Source of the DNA: an uncultured Gammaproteobacteria bacterium
GTDB taxonomy: Bacteria > Pseudomonadota > Gammaproteobacteria > Chromatiales > Chromatiaceae
Direction of reading: 5' to 3'
Assembly: GCA_937926265.1 (NCBI GenBank)
Contig: CALAZS010000238.1
Location: 1 to 19,938 of the forward strand
DNA: 19,938 bases
In this document: piece after piece, positions 7,269 through 13,531 of the stretch
Layout of the letters: every line of letters begins with the position of its first letter
How positions within the stretch are numbered: position 1 is the first letter of the stretch
The notes under the pieces: generated by a model
Database searches by the model: none
What the model was told of the DNA's origin: nothing
Seen by the model: only the letters and a program-made list of their open reading frames with translations
Position numbers and translations under genes: made by a program

Positions 7269-9026
7269 TTACTGTTTGATCAAAACAAAATCACCAGCTT
7301 CATGACCTGCAAACTTTAATGGTGCATATTCCGGTTTCTGGGAAAAACCAATATCGCCGGCGCGTTGATCAACAAGATGAGCAACGGCATTGTATAACTC
7401 GTAGCCTGTAATGGCACCCTGGTTTTGTTTGAGTACATCCAGAAGTGAACGCGCAAAAACAGAATGCTGTCCGCCGCCGCCATCCAATACCGGGGCAACA
7501 CCGCCTGAAGTTAACGCAGTCCGTGTTCTTGTACCTGTCAATGCTTTCAATAATTGTTGACGTTGCTTTTCATCGAGCTTTTCATCTATAACACCCAGAG
7601 CAGATCGGGTCATCATGCCGGAATAGCAGGAATCGGCAATGACGATCATTTGTCTTGCTGGAATAGTGTTAAGTAAGTCGGTGATGGTGATGGTTGATAT
7701 CCAGTTGGCGGCATTGTTGTGTTCTGCATCAACAGGCAACCAGTGTCCACGGTTATTAATGCGATCCAGTTCTCCGTGTCCGGCATAGTAAACCAGCAAC
7801 CTGTCATCTTCCTTGAAGTTTAATCTGAGTTCATTGATCGCAGATAAAGCATTATAGCGATTCGCATTAGTGATAATAGTGACTTCAAAGCCGTATTGTT
7901 TTTTGAGGATGTCAGCAATAGCTAGTGCATCATTATTGGCGGTATCCAGGTCAGTCAGGAAGTCATACTCTTCGTTGCCAATAATCAATGCATGCTGGTG
8001 ACCTTTAACCGGGGATATGTTTGTAGTGTTATTTAAAGCAATCAGGTTTTCAGTTTGAGATTTAACAGGTTTAACGGGTTCAGTAGCTGTTATCCTGTCA
8101 GTTAATTGAATGCTCAGTCCTTCAGTTTGGCCATCTTCATAAATCACGGCAATATCTACTTTGTTTTTAGAGCCGGCATTTACCTGGGAACGAAACAGGC
8201 TGTTGCCAATGACCTGAGCCTCGTTGCCATCAACCAAAACCAGCTTTATCGGTTTGCTGGCGCTGATCTGTCCAACCACTGGAAAACTGGTGTTACGCAT
8301 TTTATTGGCCAGAAAAAGTTTACCGCTGCGTGTTTTTAAAGGTGGTTCAACGATCAGAATGTTTTCACTTTGTTTTTCAAAAGTGGTTGGTGGTACGGGT
8401 TCGGCAGTTTCAATTGGCGGAGGTGATATCAACCCTTCGATATTGCCAATGCCAGATGCCTGGCGGTACCAGTATTTTGCCATTTGCAGGTCTTTTTCAA
8501 CACCCAGCCCATTTTCAAAAAGGTTGCCAAGGTTCATTGCCGCGGGAGGATAGCCCTGTTCAGCAGCCTGTAAATACCAGTTAGCCGCCTTGGCGTAATT
8601 GGGTGCTTCTCCAAGGCCTTTTTCAAAGATTTCACCACAGTAGTTCTGTGCCTTGGCATCACCTGACTCAGCAATGGGTTTCCAGACTTTAAGGGCACTG
8701 GCAAGGTTGGCACGGTCGTATGCGACATATTCACCACCTCGGATTTCACAATCAGATGCAGTGGTGCGTACGGCTTTTCTTGCAGCGCTGTAAGTCATGC
8801 TGCCAAGTCGGCGAACCTGTCCGGGGAGAAGACAGTCAACGACCATGAAACCGGAAATATCACCCGCAATATCACCGGCAATATCACCATTTTGAGCGTG
8901 GCTGCTTACTGGATAAATGACAGCTAAAACAGAAAGCAGCGCTAAAGACAAAATTGCGCCCTGAATTGCACCCTGAATTGAACCATGAGTTGCAATAGAA
9001 GGTTGAATATCGCTACGTACCGGCAT
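7269..9026 (-). CDS. Exported caspase-fold (peptidase C14) protease with Sel1-like repeats
   Basis: The 585-residue product has a long signal-type N-terminus with a hydrophobic core at about 24-40 and a likely cleavage site at SSHA|Q, so it should be exported to the periplasm or beyond. A Cys-containing region (64-93) precedes Sel1/TPR-like repeats at about 118-192 (GDAKAQNYCGEIFEKGLG; YPPAAMNLGNLFENGLG). A Pro-rich linker and a beta-rich segment (about 230-310) lead to a C-terminal caspase domain (about 343-585) starting HALIIGNEEYDFL. The dyad is intact: His417 in YYAGHG and Cys467 in DSCYSG. The substrate is unknown. Caspase-fold proteins usually cleave after basic or acidic residues, but nothing here fixes specificity. 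It heads the leftward run caspase-TM-dusA-eamA and is divergent from an autotransporter-like gene. The N-terminus carries two short tandem DNA repeats. No strong ribosome-binding site precedes this ATG. Confidence 0.9.
   Translation of the reverse strand: MPVRSDIQPSIATHGSIQGAIQGAILSLALLSVLAVIYPVSSHAQNGDIAGDIAGDISGFMVVDCLLPGQVRRLGSMTYSAARKAVRTTASDCEIRGGEYVAYDRANLASALKVWKPIAESGDAKAQNYCGEIFEKGLGEAPNYAKAANWYLQAAEQGYPPAAMNLGNLFENGLGVEKDLQMAKYWYRQASGIGNIEGLISPPPIETAEPVPPTTFEKQSENILIVEPPLKTRSGKLFLANKMRNTSFPVVGQISASKPIKLVLVDGNEAQVIGNSLFRSQVNAGSKNKVDIAVIYEDGQTEGLSIQLTDRITATEPVKPVKSQTENLIALNNTTNISPVKGHQHALIIGNEEYDFLTDLDTANNDALAIADILKKQYGFEVTIITNANRYNALSAINELRLNFKEDDRLLVYYAGHGELDRINNRGHWLPVDAEHNNAANWISTITITDLLNTIPARQMIVIADSCYSGMMTRSALGVIDEKLDEKQRQQLLKALTGTRTRTALTSGGVAPVLDGGGGQHSVFARSLLDVLKQNQGAITGYELYNAVAHLVDQRAGDIGFSQKPEYAPLKFAGHEAGDFVLIKQ
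8855..8889. repeat. 12-bp tandem repeat in caspase gene (GDIA repeats)
   Basis: Three head-to-tail 12-bp units related to AATATCACCGGC on the + strand encode GDIAGDIAGDISG just after the predicted signal-peptide cleavage site (residues 48-59). The unit length is a multiple of three, so copy-number change would alter length without a frameshift. Confidence 0.8.
8951..8986. repeat. 12-bp tandem repeat in caspase gene signal region
   Basis: Three 12-bp units (AATTGCGCCCTG, AATTGCACCCTG, AATTGAACCATG on the + strand) encode the GSIQGAIQGAIL stretch at residues 15-26, immediately before the hydrophobic core of the leader. Like the downstream array, it keeps frame if copies are gained or lost. Confidence 0.75.
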
Positions 9027-9080
9027 AAGCTTTCAGAAAGAATAATAATTTAAACTCATTAAAATCCAGAGTAGCGCGCA
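9027..9080. promoter_or_regulatory. 54-bp divergent intergenic region between caspase and autotransporter genes
   Basis: These 54 bases are very AT-rich (AATAATAATTTAAACTCATT) and must hold the start signals for both divergent genes unless the promoters overlap coding sequence. No convincing -35/-10 pair could be singled out on either strand. The role is inferred from position only. Confidence 0.4.
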
Positions 9081-10370
9081 ATGCAAAAAATATATTCACT
9101 TATCGGTAACGGTTTAATAATTTCTCTTTGCCTGTCTCTGTCTTACCCAGCAAATTCTGCAAAGTTTGAATTCCAGCAGTTTGTGTTTCAGGCATGTAAT
9201 GCTGCTATTGGGGATCTTCAAACCCGATGTGATGATTCTAATAATTCTAGTGATGATTCGGGTAATGTTGCTCGACGAGGTAACCTCTCAGGTGACAGTG
9301 AGGATTCCCTGATTCCAACCCAGTCGTTGACGAATACAACCAACGCACTTGCGCAGACCAGGGCGCGAATCAAGGCGCTGATGGAAAAAGCCCGCGAGCG
9401 CGCCAATGCCGAACAGACCGGTATTCTCGACGAAGCGACAGGAACCCGGGCAATTACGCAGGCTTTTCAGCAGACCGGTTACAGCCTGTTATTACAGGCC
9501 GAATATGGTGATCTTGAGCGGGATGAGAGTTTCCTTGAGCGTGGCTACGAAACGGAATCTTATTTATTTAAAATTGGTGCAGATTACCGGGTGACTGATG
9601 ATTTCCTGGTGGGTGCGCTGATTGGCTATGACCGTTACGATCAGACTTTTAATGCTGACCTGCCAGGTGTTAATTTTGTTCCGCAGGCTAATGAAGGCGA
9701 CAGCGAAGTATCGAATCTGAGCCTGAACTTGTTTGCGACCAAAAATTTTGCTGATACTGGTTACCTGGAAGCGCAACTTTCCTATATTTACTCCGATTAC
9801 GAATTTAACCGCAGCGTCGTGTTTCAGGAGTCAACAAGAACTAAGCCGCTTGTGGATGTTAATACCGACGCCGATACCAATGGCCATCAATGGGCCCTGT
9901 CTTTTGGTGGTGGCCTGGAGAACCCGATGGGTCCCTGGACAGCAGGGCTTTATGGGCGCGCAGATTTACAGAAAGTGGTCATAGACAGCTACAGTGAATC
10001 CGGTGGTAATGGCTTTGCCATGAGTTTTGATAAAGAATCAAACACAGAAGTTAGCGGTACTCTCGGTGTGCGAATTTCACGCGCCATGAACCAGGGTTTT
10101 GGCGTCCTGGTTCCCCAGGCTTATATCGAGCATGTACATGCCTTTAAGGCCGATGCCAGAACCACGGTTTCCAGCCTGATTGAAGATACTGCCGGAACTC
10201 GATTTTCAGTCACCGGCGATGATCCGGATGAAAACTACCAAAACGCCGGTGTCAGTCTTATGGCTATTCTGCCGGATGGCGTCAATGCTTTCATTGGCTA
10301 CTCAACACAGTTAAATAACCGATATGTCGATTATTACCGCATAAATGCCGGTCTAAGGGTTGAGCTGTGA
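9081..10370 (+). CDS. Autotransporter-type outer-membrane beta-barrel protein
   Basis: The 429-residue product has a signal peptide (hydrophobic 9-22, likely cleavage NSA|K at 27) and a short segment with two cysteines (Cys39, Cys50) that could form a disulfide. An Asp/Ser/Asn-rich, unstructured stretch (51-80) and a charged helix (about 88-112) follow. From about 130 onward there is an autotransporter-like beta-barrel of alternating strands, with recognisable pieces such as GADYRVTDDFLVGALIGYDRY, LEAQLSYIYSDYEFNR, LSFGGGLENPMGPWTAGLYG and a final YRINAGLRVEL. The last residue is Leu, not the usual aromatic. There is almost no passenger domain, so this is more likely a standalone barrel or surface anchor than a classical secreted-toxin autotransporter. 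It is divergent from the exported caspase gene. The barrel class is well supported; the cargo or function is unknown. Confidence 0.82.
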   Translation: MQKIYSLIGNGLIISLCLSLSYPANSAKFEFQQFVFQACNAAIGDLQTRCDDSNNSSDDSGNVARRGNLSGDSEDSLIPTQSLTNTTNALAQTRARIKALMEKARERANAEQTGILDEATGTRAITQAFQQTGYSLLLQAEYGDLERDESFLERGYETESYLFKIGADYRVTDDFLVGALIGYDRYDQTFNADLPGVNFVPQANEGDSEVSNLSLNLFATKNFADTGYLEAQLSYIYSDYEFNRSVVFQESTRTKPLVDVNTDADTNGHQWALSFGGGLENPMGPWTAGLYGRADLQKVVIDSYSESGGNGFAMSFDKESNTEVSGTLGVRISRAMNQGFGVLVPQAYIEHVHAFKADARTTVSSLIEDTAGTRFSVTGDDPDENYQNAGVSLMAILPDGVNAFIGYSTQLNNRYVDYYRINAGLRVEL

Positions 10371-10396
10371 TGCCGATACCCCTGACATATCGGTTA
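10316..10396. repeat. 13-bp inverted repeat spanning the autotransporter stop
   Basis: TAACCGATATGTC at 10316-10328 is matched by its exact reverse complement at 10384-10396, separated by 55 bp that include the last codons and the TGA stop. There is no following T-run, so it is not a standard Rho-independent terminator. The transcript could still form a long stem. Confidence 0.6.
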
Positions 10397-10402
10397 AATA
10401 AA

Positions 10403-10645
10403 TTACAACTTGTTATGTGACCCATCACACATAGGTGTGTTACCCGTTTTCTTGCAGCCACATAAATACACAGTGCCGGTTTTTTCCGCCGTGTAAGCTT
10501 CCGGAGAAAATGAAGTTCCCTGGTGAGACCCATCACAAAACGGCTGGTTTTTACTGCGGCCACAGGAGCACCAGTAATAGGTTTTTCCTTCCTCAACTTC
10601 AGTTGCATAAGGTGCTTTCTGTGCAATGACTACTTCATCTGACAT
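10403..10645 (-). CDS. CDGSH iron-sulfur domain protein (two motifs)
   Basis: The 80-residue product contains two CDGSH-type [2Fe-2S] motifs, each with three Cys and one His. The first is CSCGRSKNQPFCDGSH (residues 26-41) and the second CGCKKTGNTPMCDGSH (62-77). This tandem arrangement in one short chain is a common bacterial form of the mitoNEET-related family. Such proteins carry redox-active, acid-labile clusters linked to iron-sulfur or redox homeostasis. No signal peptide is visible, so it should be cytosolic. A strong ribosome-binding site (GGGAG) precedes the ATG by about 7 bp. It is monocistronic by context: it converges on the autotransporter gene with a 32-bp gap, and diverges from the MSHA operon. 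Confidence 0.93.
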   Translation of the reverse strand: MSDEVVIAQKAPYATEVEEGKTYYWCSCGRSKNQPFCDGSHQGTSFSPEAYTAEKTGTVYLCGCKKTGNTPMCDGSHNKL

Positions 10646-10916
10646 ATTTATCTCCCTTTTGGATTAGTGAAATATTTGGGTACCAATCCTAGTCGTTTGC
10701 TGGCAGGTTCAAACCCTCTAATATGTGTTGATATGCCTGTATCTCACGAATTAACAATAAAATGTATATACAAAACCATTAAATTCCTGTAATTCACTTA
10801 AAAAAAACACGATAAGTTGCTGAGAATGATGGAAATAACTTGTTAATGGCTCTAGTATTAATGAATAAATCAACACAGATTGATGTAAACGTTAATTATA
10901 CTTGCCGGGGGGTGTA
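10646..10916. promoter_or_regulatory. AT-rich intergenic region upstream of the MSHA operon
   Basis: This 271-bp region separates the divergent CDGSH gene and mshI and should contain promoters for both. It holds a 10-bp perfect palindrome TGTATATACA (10763-10772), an A8 run (about 10800-10807) and a TATACT hexamer (10897-10902) that resembles a -10 box but lies only 15 bp before the proposed mshI start and lacks a good -35 partner. No ORF, tRNA or terminator is evident. Which elements are functional cannot be told from sequence. Confidence 0.45.
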
Positions 10917-11861
10917 GTGCTTTCCTTTCTTAAAGGGAAAAAATCTGAAAACCAGTGTCTTGGGATTGCTTTATATCCACATGGTATTTCTTTTGCCCTC
11001 GTAAATCGAAATGATGGTCAGTTAAATCTTGAATCGATTGCTTTCAAGTCCTCCGATAAAGTTGAGGATTTATCTCTCCTGTTTAAACAGCTGGTCAGTG
11101 AAAACGGTTTGAAAGGTAAGTCGGCCGTGCTGGTGATGCATCCGCAGCACTACTCGGTTGTCCAGATTGAAGCGCCCGAAGTTGCCCCTGAAGAACTCAA
11201 GAATGCTGTGCGGTGGCGTATAAAGGACCTGATTGATTTTCATATCGATGATGCCGAGATTGACCTGCTGCCTTTACCCCAGGGCAAACGTGCTGGTTCA
11301 CCAAAGTTAATGTATGCGGTTGCAGCCAAAACCAGTTATATCCAATCTCTTGCTGAAGTAACCCAGGAGGCTGGCCTGGAAATCAAGGCTATTGATATTA
11401 CCGAACTGGCGCTCAGGAATATGACTTATGCGGATGCCGAGGAAAACAGGGCTTCAGCTTTACTGTACCTTTCAGAATACGTCAGCCTGATTGAAATCTG
11501 TGATAATGGCAGTTTGTGTTTAAGCCGTCATATCAACCTGGATGTGTCACGCATGGATACTACAACCAGTGACGGGCGCACAGAACTTCTCGATATACTT
11601 TCTCTAGAGATTCAACGTTCTCTTGATTACTACGAAAGCCAGTTTGCCAATGGCTCAGCTGCCAAGTTGAACATTATTTCCCAGATTTCAATTCCTCATG
11701 AAGAATTTCAGGAAGTTGCCGGCAGCTATCTGACGGTGCCGATTCAACCTTTAAATGCATTCAATACCCTGCAGGGAGCTGATAATTACGATTCTAAATT
11801 ATTGGCTACCTGTGCCCCGGCAATAGGCGCTGCGATCAGGAATTTTGCATGGACAGAATGA
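10917..11861 (+). CDS. mshI: MshI: PilM-like MSHA biogenesis protein
   Basis: The 314-residue product is a cytosolic actin-like (PilM/GspL-N-type) scaffold that, with MshI2/MshJ, links the assembly ATPase to the inner-membrane parts of the MSHA pilus machine. Visible features include the first beta-strands (CLGIALYPHGISFALVNR), a VQIEAPEVAPEELKNAVRWRIKDLIDF segment, DIDITELALRN-like strand (AIDITELALRNMTY) and a C-terminal LATCAPAIGAAIRNF. I chose the GTG at 10917 because a G-rich Shine-Dalgarno-like run (10906-10912) lies 4-5 bp before it. A TTG at 10902 would add five residues (MPGGV) but has no ribosome-binding site. It is the first gene of the operon and overlaps mshI2 by 13 bp, which suggests translational coupling. 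Confidence 0.88.
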   Translation: MLSFLKGKKSENQCLGIALYPHGISFALVNRNDGQLNLESIAFKSSDKVEDLSLLFKQLVSENGLKGKSAVLVMHPQHYSVVQIEAPEVAPEELKNAVRWRIKDLIDFHIDDAEIDLLPLPQGKRAGSPKLMYAVAAKTSYIQSLAEVTQEAGLEIKAIDITELALRNMTYADAEENRASALLYLSEYVSLIEICDNGSLCLSRHINLDVSRMDTTTSDGRTELLDILSLEIQRSLDYYESQFANGSAAKLNIISQISIPHEEFQEVAGSYLTVPIQPLNAFNTLQGADNYDSKLLATCAPAIGAAIRNFAWTE

Positions 11862-12469
11862 TTCAACAGGTCAATTTCTACCAGCCGGCTTTTAAAAAGC
11901 AGATACAGTTGTTTTCTGCCCAGGCAATGCTGATCATGATTGGTGTGCTGGTGGCTATTTTATTGGGACTGACGCTGTTTACCATGAAACAGGTCAGTGA
12001 CCATGAACAAGTGGTTCAGCAAAAACAGCAACAGAAAGAACAACTCAATCAGCAACTGGAGCAGGCCAAGGTAAAGCTTAAGCCCCGTGAAAAAAACCAG
12101 CTACTGGTGCAGCAGTTACGTGACAAACGCCTGGCTTTCAGTGATATCAAGAAAATAAAAGTCATGCTTGATAACGTGCTGGACAAGTCTGAAAACAGTT
12201 TCTCAGGTTATTTTGAAGGACTGGCTAAAAGCAATGTCAATGGACTATGGCTGACACAAATCAGGGTTGGCGACGCAGGCAAGGCCATGACGCTGTCTGG
12301 TAAGACAGCTTCGGGTGAAAAGGTACCCGGGTTGTTACTGAAACTTGAAAACCAGCCGGCGTTCACAGATGCAAGTTTTCAGACAGTTCAAATTCAGGAA
12401 AACCCGGAAAACAATGTGCTGAACTTTACCCTGGAGACTGCTCCAAAAGCAGATTCGGAACAGCAATGA
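11849..12469 (+). CDS. mshI2: MshI2: PilN-like MSHA biogenesis protein
   Basis: The 206-residue product is a bitopic inner-membrane protein of PilN type. A short cytoplasmic N-terminus (QQVNFYQPAFKK, the PilM-docking segment) precedes one transmembrane helix at about 25-46. A Gln/Lys-rich coiled coil (50-105) and a small periplasmic alpha/beta domain (WLTQIRVGDAGKAMTLSGKT) follow. Together with MshI and MshJ it should form the alignment complex between ATPase and secretin. ATG 11849 has AGGA 7 bp upstream. A second in-frame ATG at 11858 forms an ATGA overlap with the mshI stop and would give a start closer to the docking motif, so either could be used. The downstream mshJ start overlaps this stop as ATGA. 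Confidence 0.87.
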   Translation: MDRMIQQVNFYQPAFKKQIQLFSAQAMLIMIGVLVAILLGLTLFTMKQVSDHEQVVQQKQQQKEQLNQQLEQAKVKLKPREKNQLLVQQLRDKRLAFSDIKKIKVMLDNVLDKSENSFSGYFEGLAKSNVNGLWLTQIRVGDAGKAMTLSGKTASGEKVPGLLLKLENQPAFTDASFQTVQIQENPENNVLNFTLETAPKADSEQQ

Positions 12470-13137
12470 AAGATAAACTGAAACAACTTGGCCTGAAAGT
12501 CGATGCGATGTCATTGCGTGAGCGTTTGCTTATTCTGGTTGCTATTGTTGTTGGGATACATCAGGCCTGGGATTCACTGGTGTGGCGTCCGCTGGTACAG
12601 CAGCAGGATGCACTGTATGCACAGGAAGATCAGATAGCACGGGATATGCAAGCCATCCAGGTAAATCTGAACGGTCTGGCAAACAAGGCGAAGATTGACC
12701 CAAACAAAGAGTTAAAAGAACAGATTTCCAGGCTTGATTCTCAAATTAACTCAGTGGAAACCTATATTCAGAATGAAACCTCGTCTTTAATGAAACCGCC
12801 CGAAATGGCGAGGCTGTTGAGGTCCATTCTGGATAACCAGCAGGGCCTGCGTTTGATCAGTCTTGAAAAGCTGCAGGCTGAAGAACTGTTAGAACCGGAA
12901 ATTGATGAAACCACGAAAAAGCCGATTCCGGTTGAGTATCAAATTTACAGGCATGGTTTTTCCATTCAGTTTCGTGGCAGCTACCTGGCAACACTGTCTT
13001 ACTTAAAAGAGCTCGAAGAGCAGGATGGACAGTTTTTCTGGGACTCAATTGAGTACAATGCTGATGAATACCCTGCCGGAGTAGTCACTATCAATCTTTA
13101 CACGTTAAGTCTTTCAGAGGGGTGGATTGGTGTCTAA
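12466..13137 (+). CDS. mshJ: MshJ: PilO-like MSHA biogenesis protein
   Basis: The 223-residue product has a short cytoplasmic leader and one transmembrane helix (about 21-35, LLILVAIVVGIHQAW). A long coiled coil (47-105, many Gln/Asp/Ala heptads) leads to a PilO-like periplasmic domain ending in FSIQFRGSYLATLSYLKELEEQ and VVTINLYTLSL. It is expected to pair with MshI2 in the inner-membrane alignment complex. The start overlaps the mshI2 stop (ATGA), and the end overlaps the beginning of mshK by about 8 bp. The family assignment rests on topology, domain pattern and exact operon position; primary-sequence conservation in this family is low. Confidence 0.86.
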   Translation: MKDKLKQLGLKVDAMSLRERLLILVAIVVGIHQAWDSLVWRPLVQQQDALYAQEDQIARDMQAIQVNLNGLANKAKIDPNKELKEQISRLDSQINSVETYIQNETSSLMKPPEMARLLRSILDNQQGLRLISLEKLQAEELLEPEIDETTKKPIPVEYQIYRHGFSIQFRGSYLATLSYLKELEEQDGQFFWDSIEYNADEYPAGVVTINLYTLSLSEGWIGV

Positions 13138-13528
13138 GTCAATAGCCTTGAAACTTACTGCATCATTACTATCAATTCTTGCCATATTGGCAATGAGAGT
13201 TAATGCTGAACTGCTTGATCCAACCAGGCCGATAAATTTCACCATGACTGAAATGGCTGATGATTCAGGGATGCAATCACCTGACAGCCTGGCTATCCAG
13301 GCAATTTATTACCGGCCATCGGGATCGAGTGCAATGATAAACGGTCGTCGCTACCGGGTTAATGACCAGTTAGCGGAATATACAATTAAAAATATCATGC
13401 CTGACCAGGTTATTCTGAAAGGCGCCGGTGAGAGTGGGGGCGAAAAAGTCTTGAGCTTTACCAGAACGCCCGTGAAATTTCCCCTCGAAGTTAACGAAGA
13501 AGCACAAGCTTCACAGGTTAAGGATTAA
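13130..13528 (+). CDS. mshK: MshK: periplasmic MSHA biogenesis protein
   Basis: The 132-residue product begins with a signal peptide (hydrophobic about 6-22, ending MRVNA|E). Then comes LLDPTRPINF, a motif typical of MshK/PilP-like proteins, and a small beta domain (SLAIQAIYYRPSGSSAMINGRRYRVND, TIKNIMPDQVILK). By analogy with PilP it should bridge the MshI2/MshJ complex to the MshL secretin. A GTG at 13130 has GAGGGG 7 bp upstream and is preferred. A TTG three bases earlier is also in frame but has tighter spacing. It overlaps mshJ and is followed by mshL after 3 bp. A pilus role is secure from context, although the protein is small and divergent. Confidence 0.84.
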   Translation: MSKSIALKLTASLLSILAILAMRVNAELLDPTRPINFTMTEMADDSGMQSPDSLAIQAIYYRPSGSSAMINGRRYRVNDQLAEYTIKNIMPDQVILKGAGESGGEKVLSFTRTPVKFPLEVNEEAQASQVKD

Positions 13529-13531
13529 GCA

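Noticed and set aside
10706..10716. GGTTCAAACCC, resembling a tRNA T-arm
   Set aside because: Only the T-loop-like segment is present. The outer stem pairs do not match, and no acceptor, D-arm or anticodon arm lies upstream, so neither a tRNA nor a convincing attachment-site remnant is supported.
10897..10902. TATACT as the -10 box of the mshI promoter
   Set aside because: No acceptable -35 hexamer lies 15-19 bp upstream, and transcription would begin only a few bases before the start codon, so it is not called as a promoter.
10902..10916. TTG start five codons upstream for mshI
   Set aside because: It lacks a ribosome-binding site, whereas the GTG at 10917 has a G-rich run at suitable spacing.
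13127..13129. TTG start one codon upstream for mshK
   Set aside because: The neighbouring GTG at 13130 has better spacing to GAGGGG; the difference is one residue.
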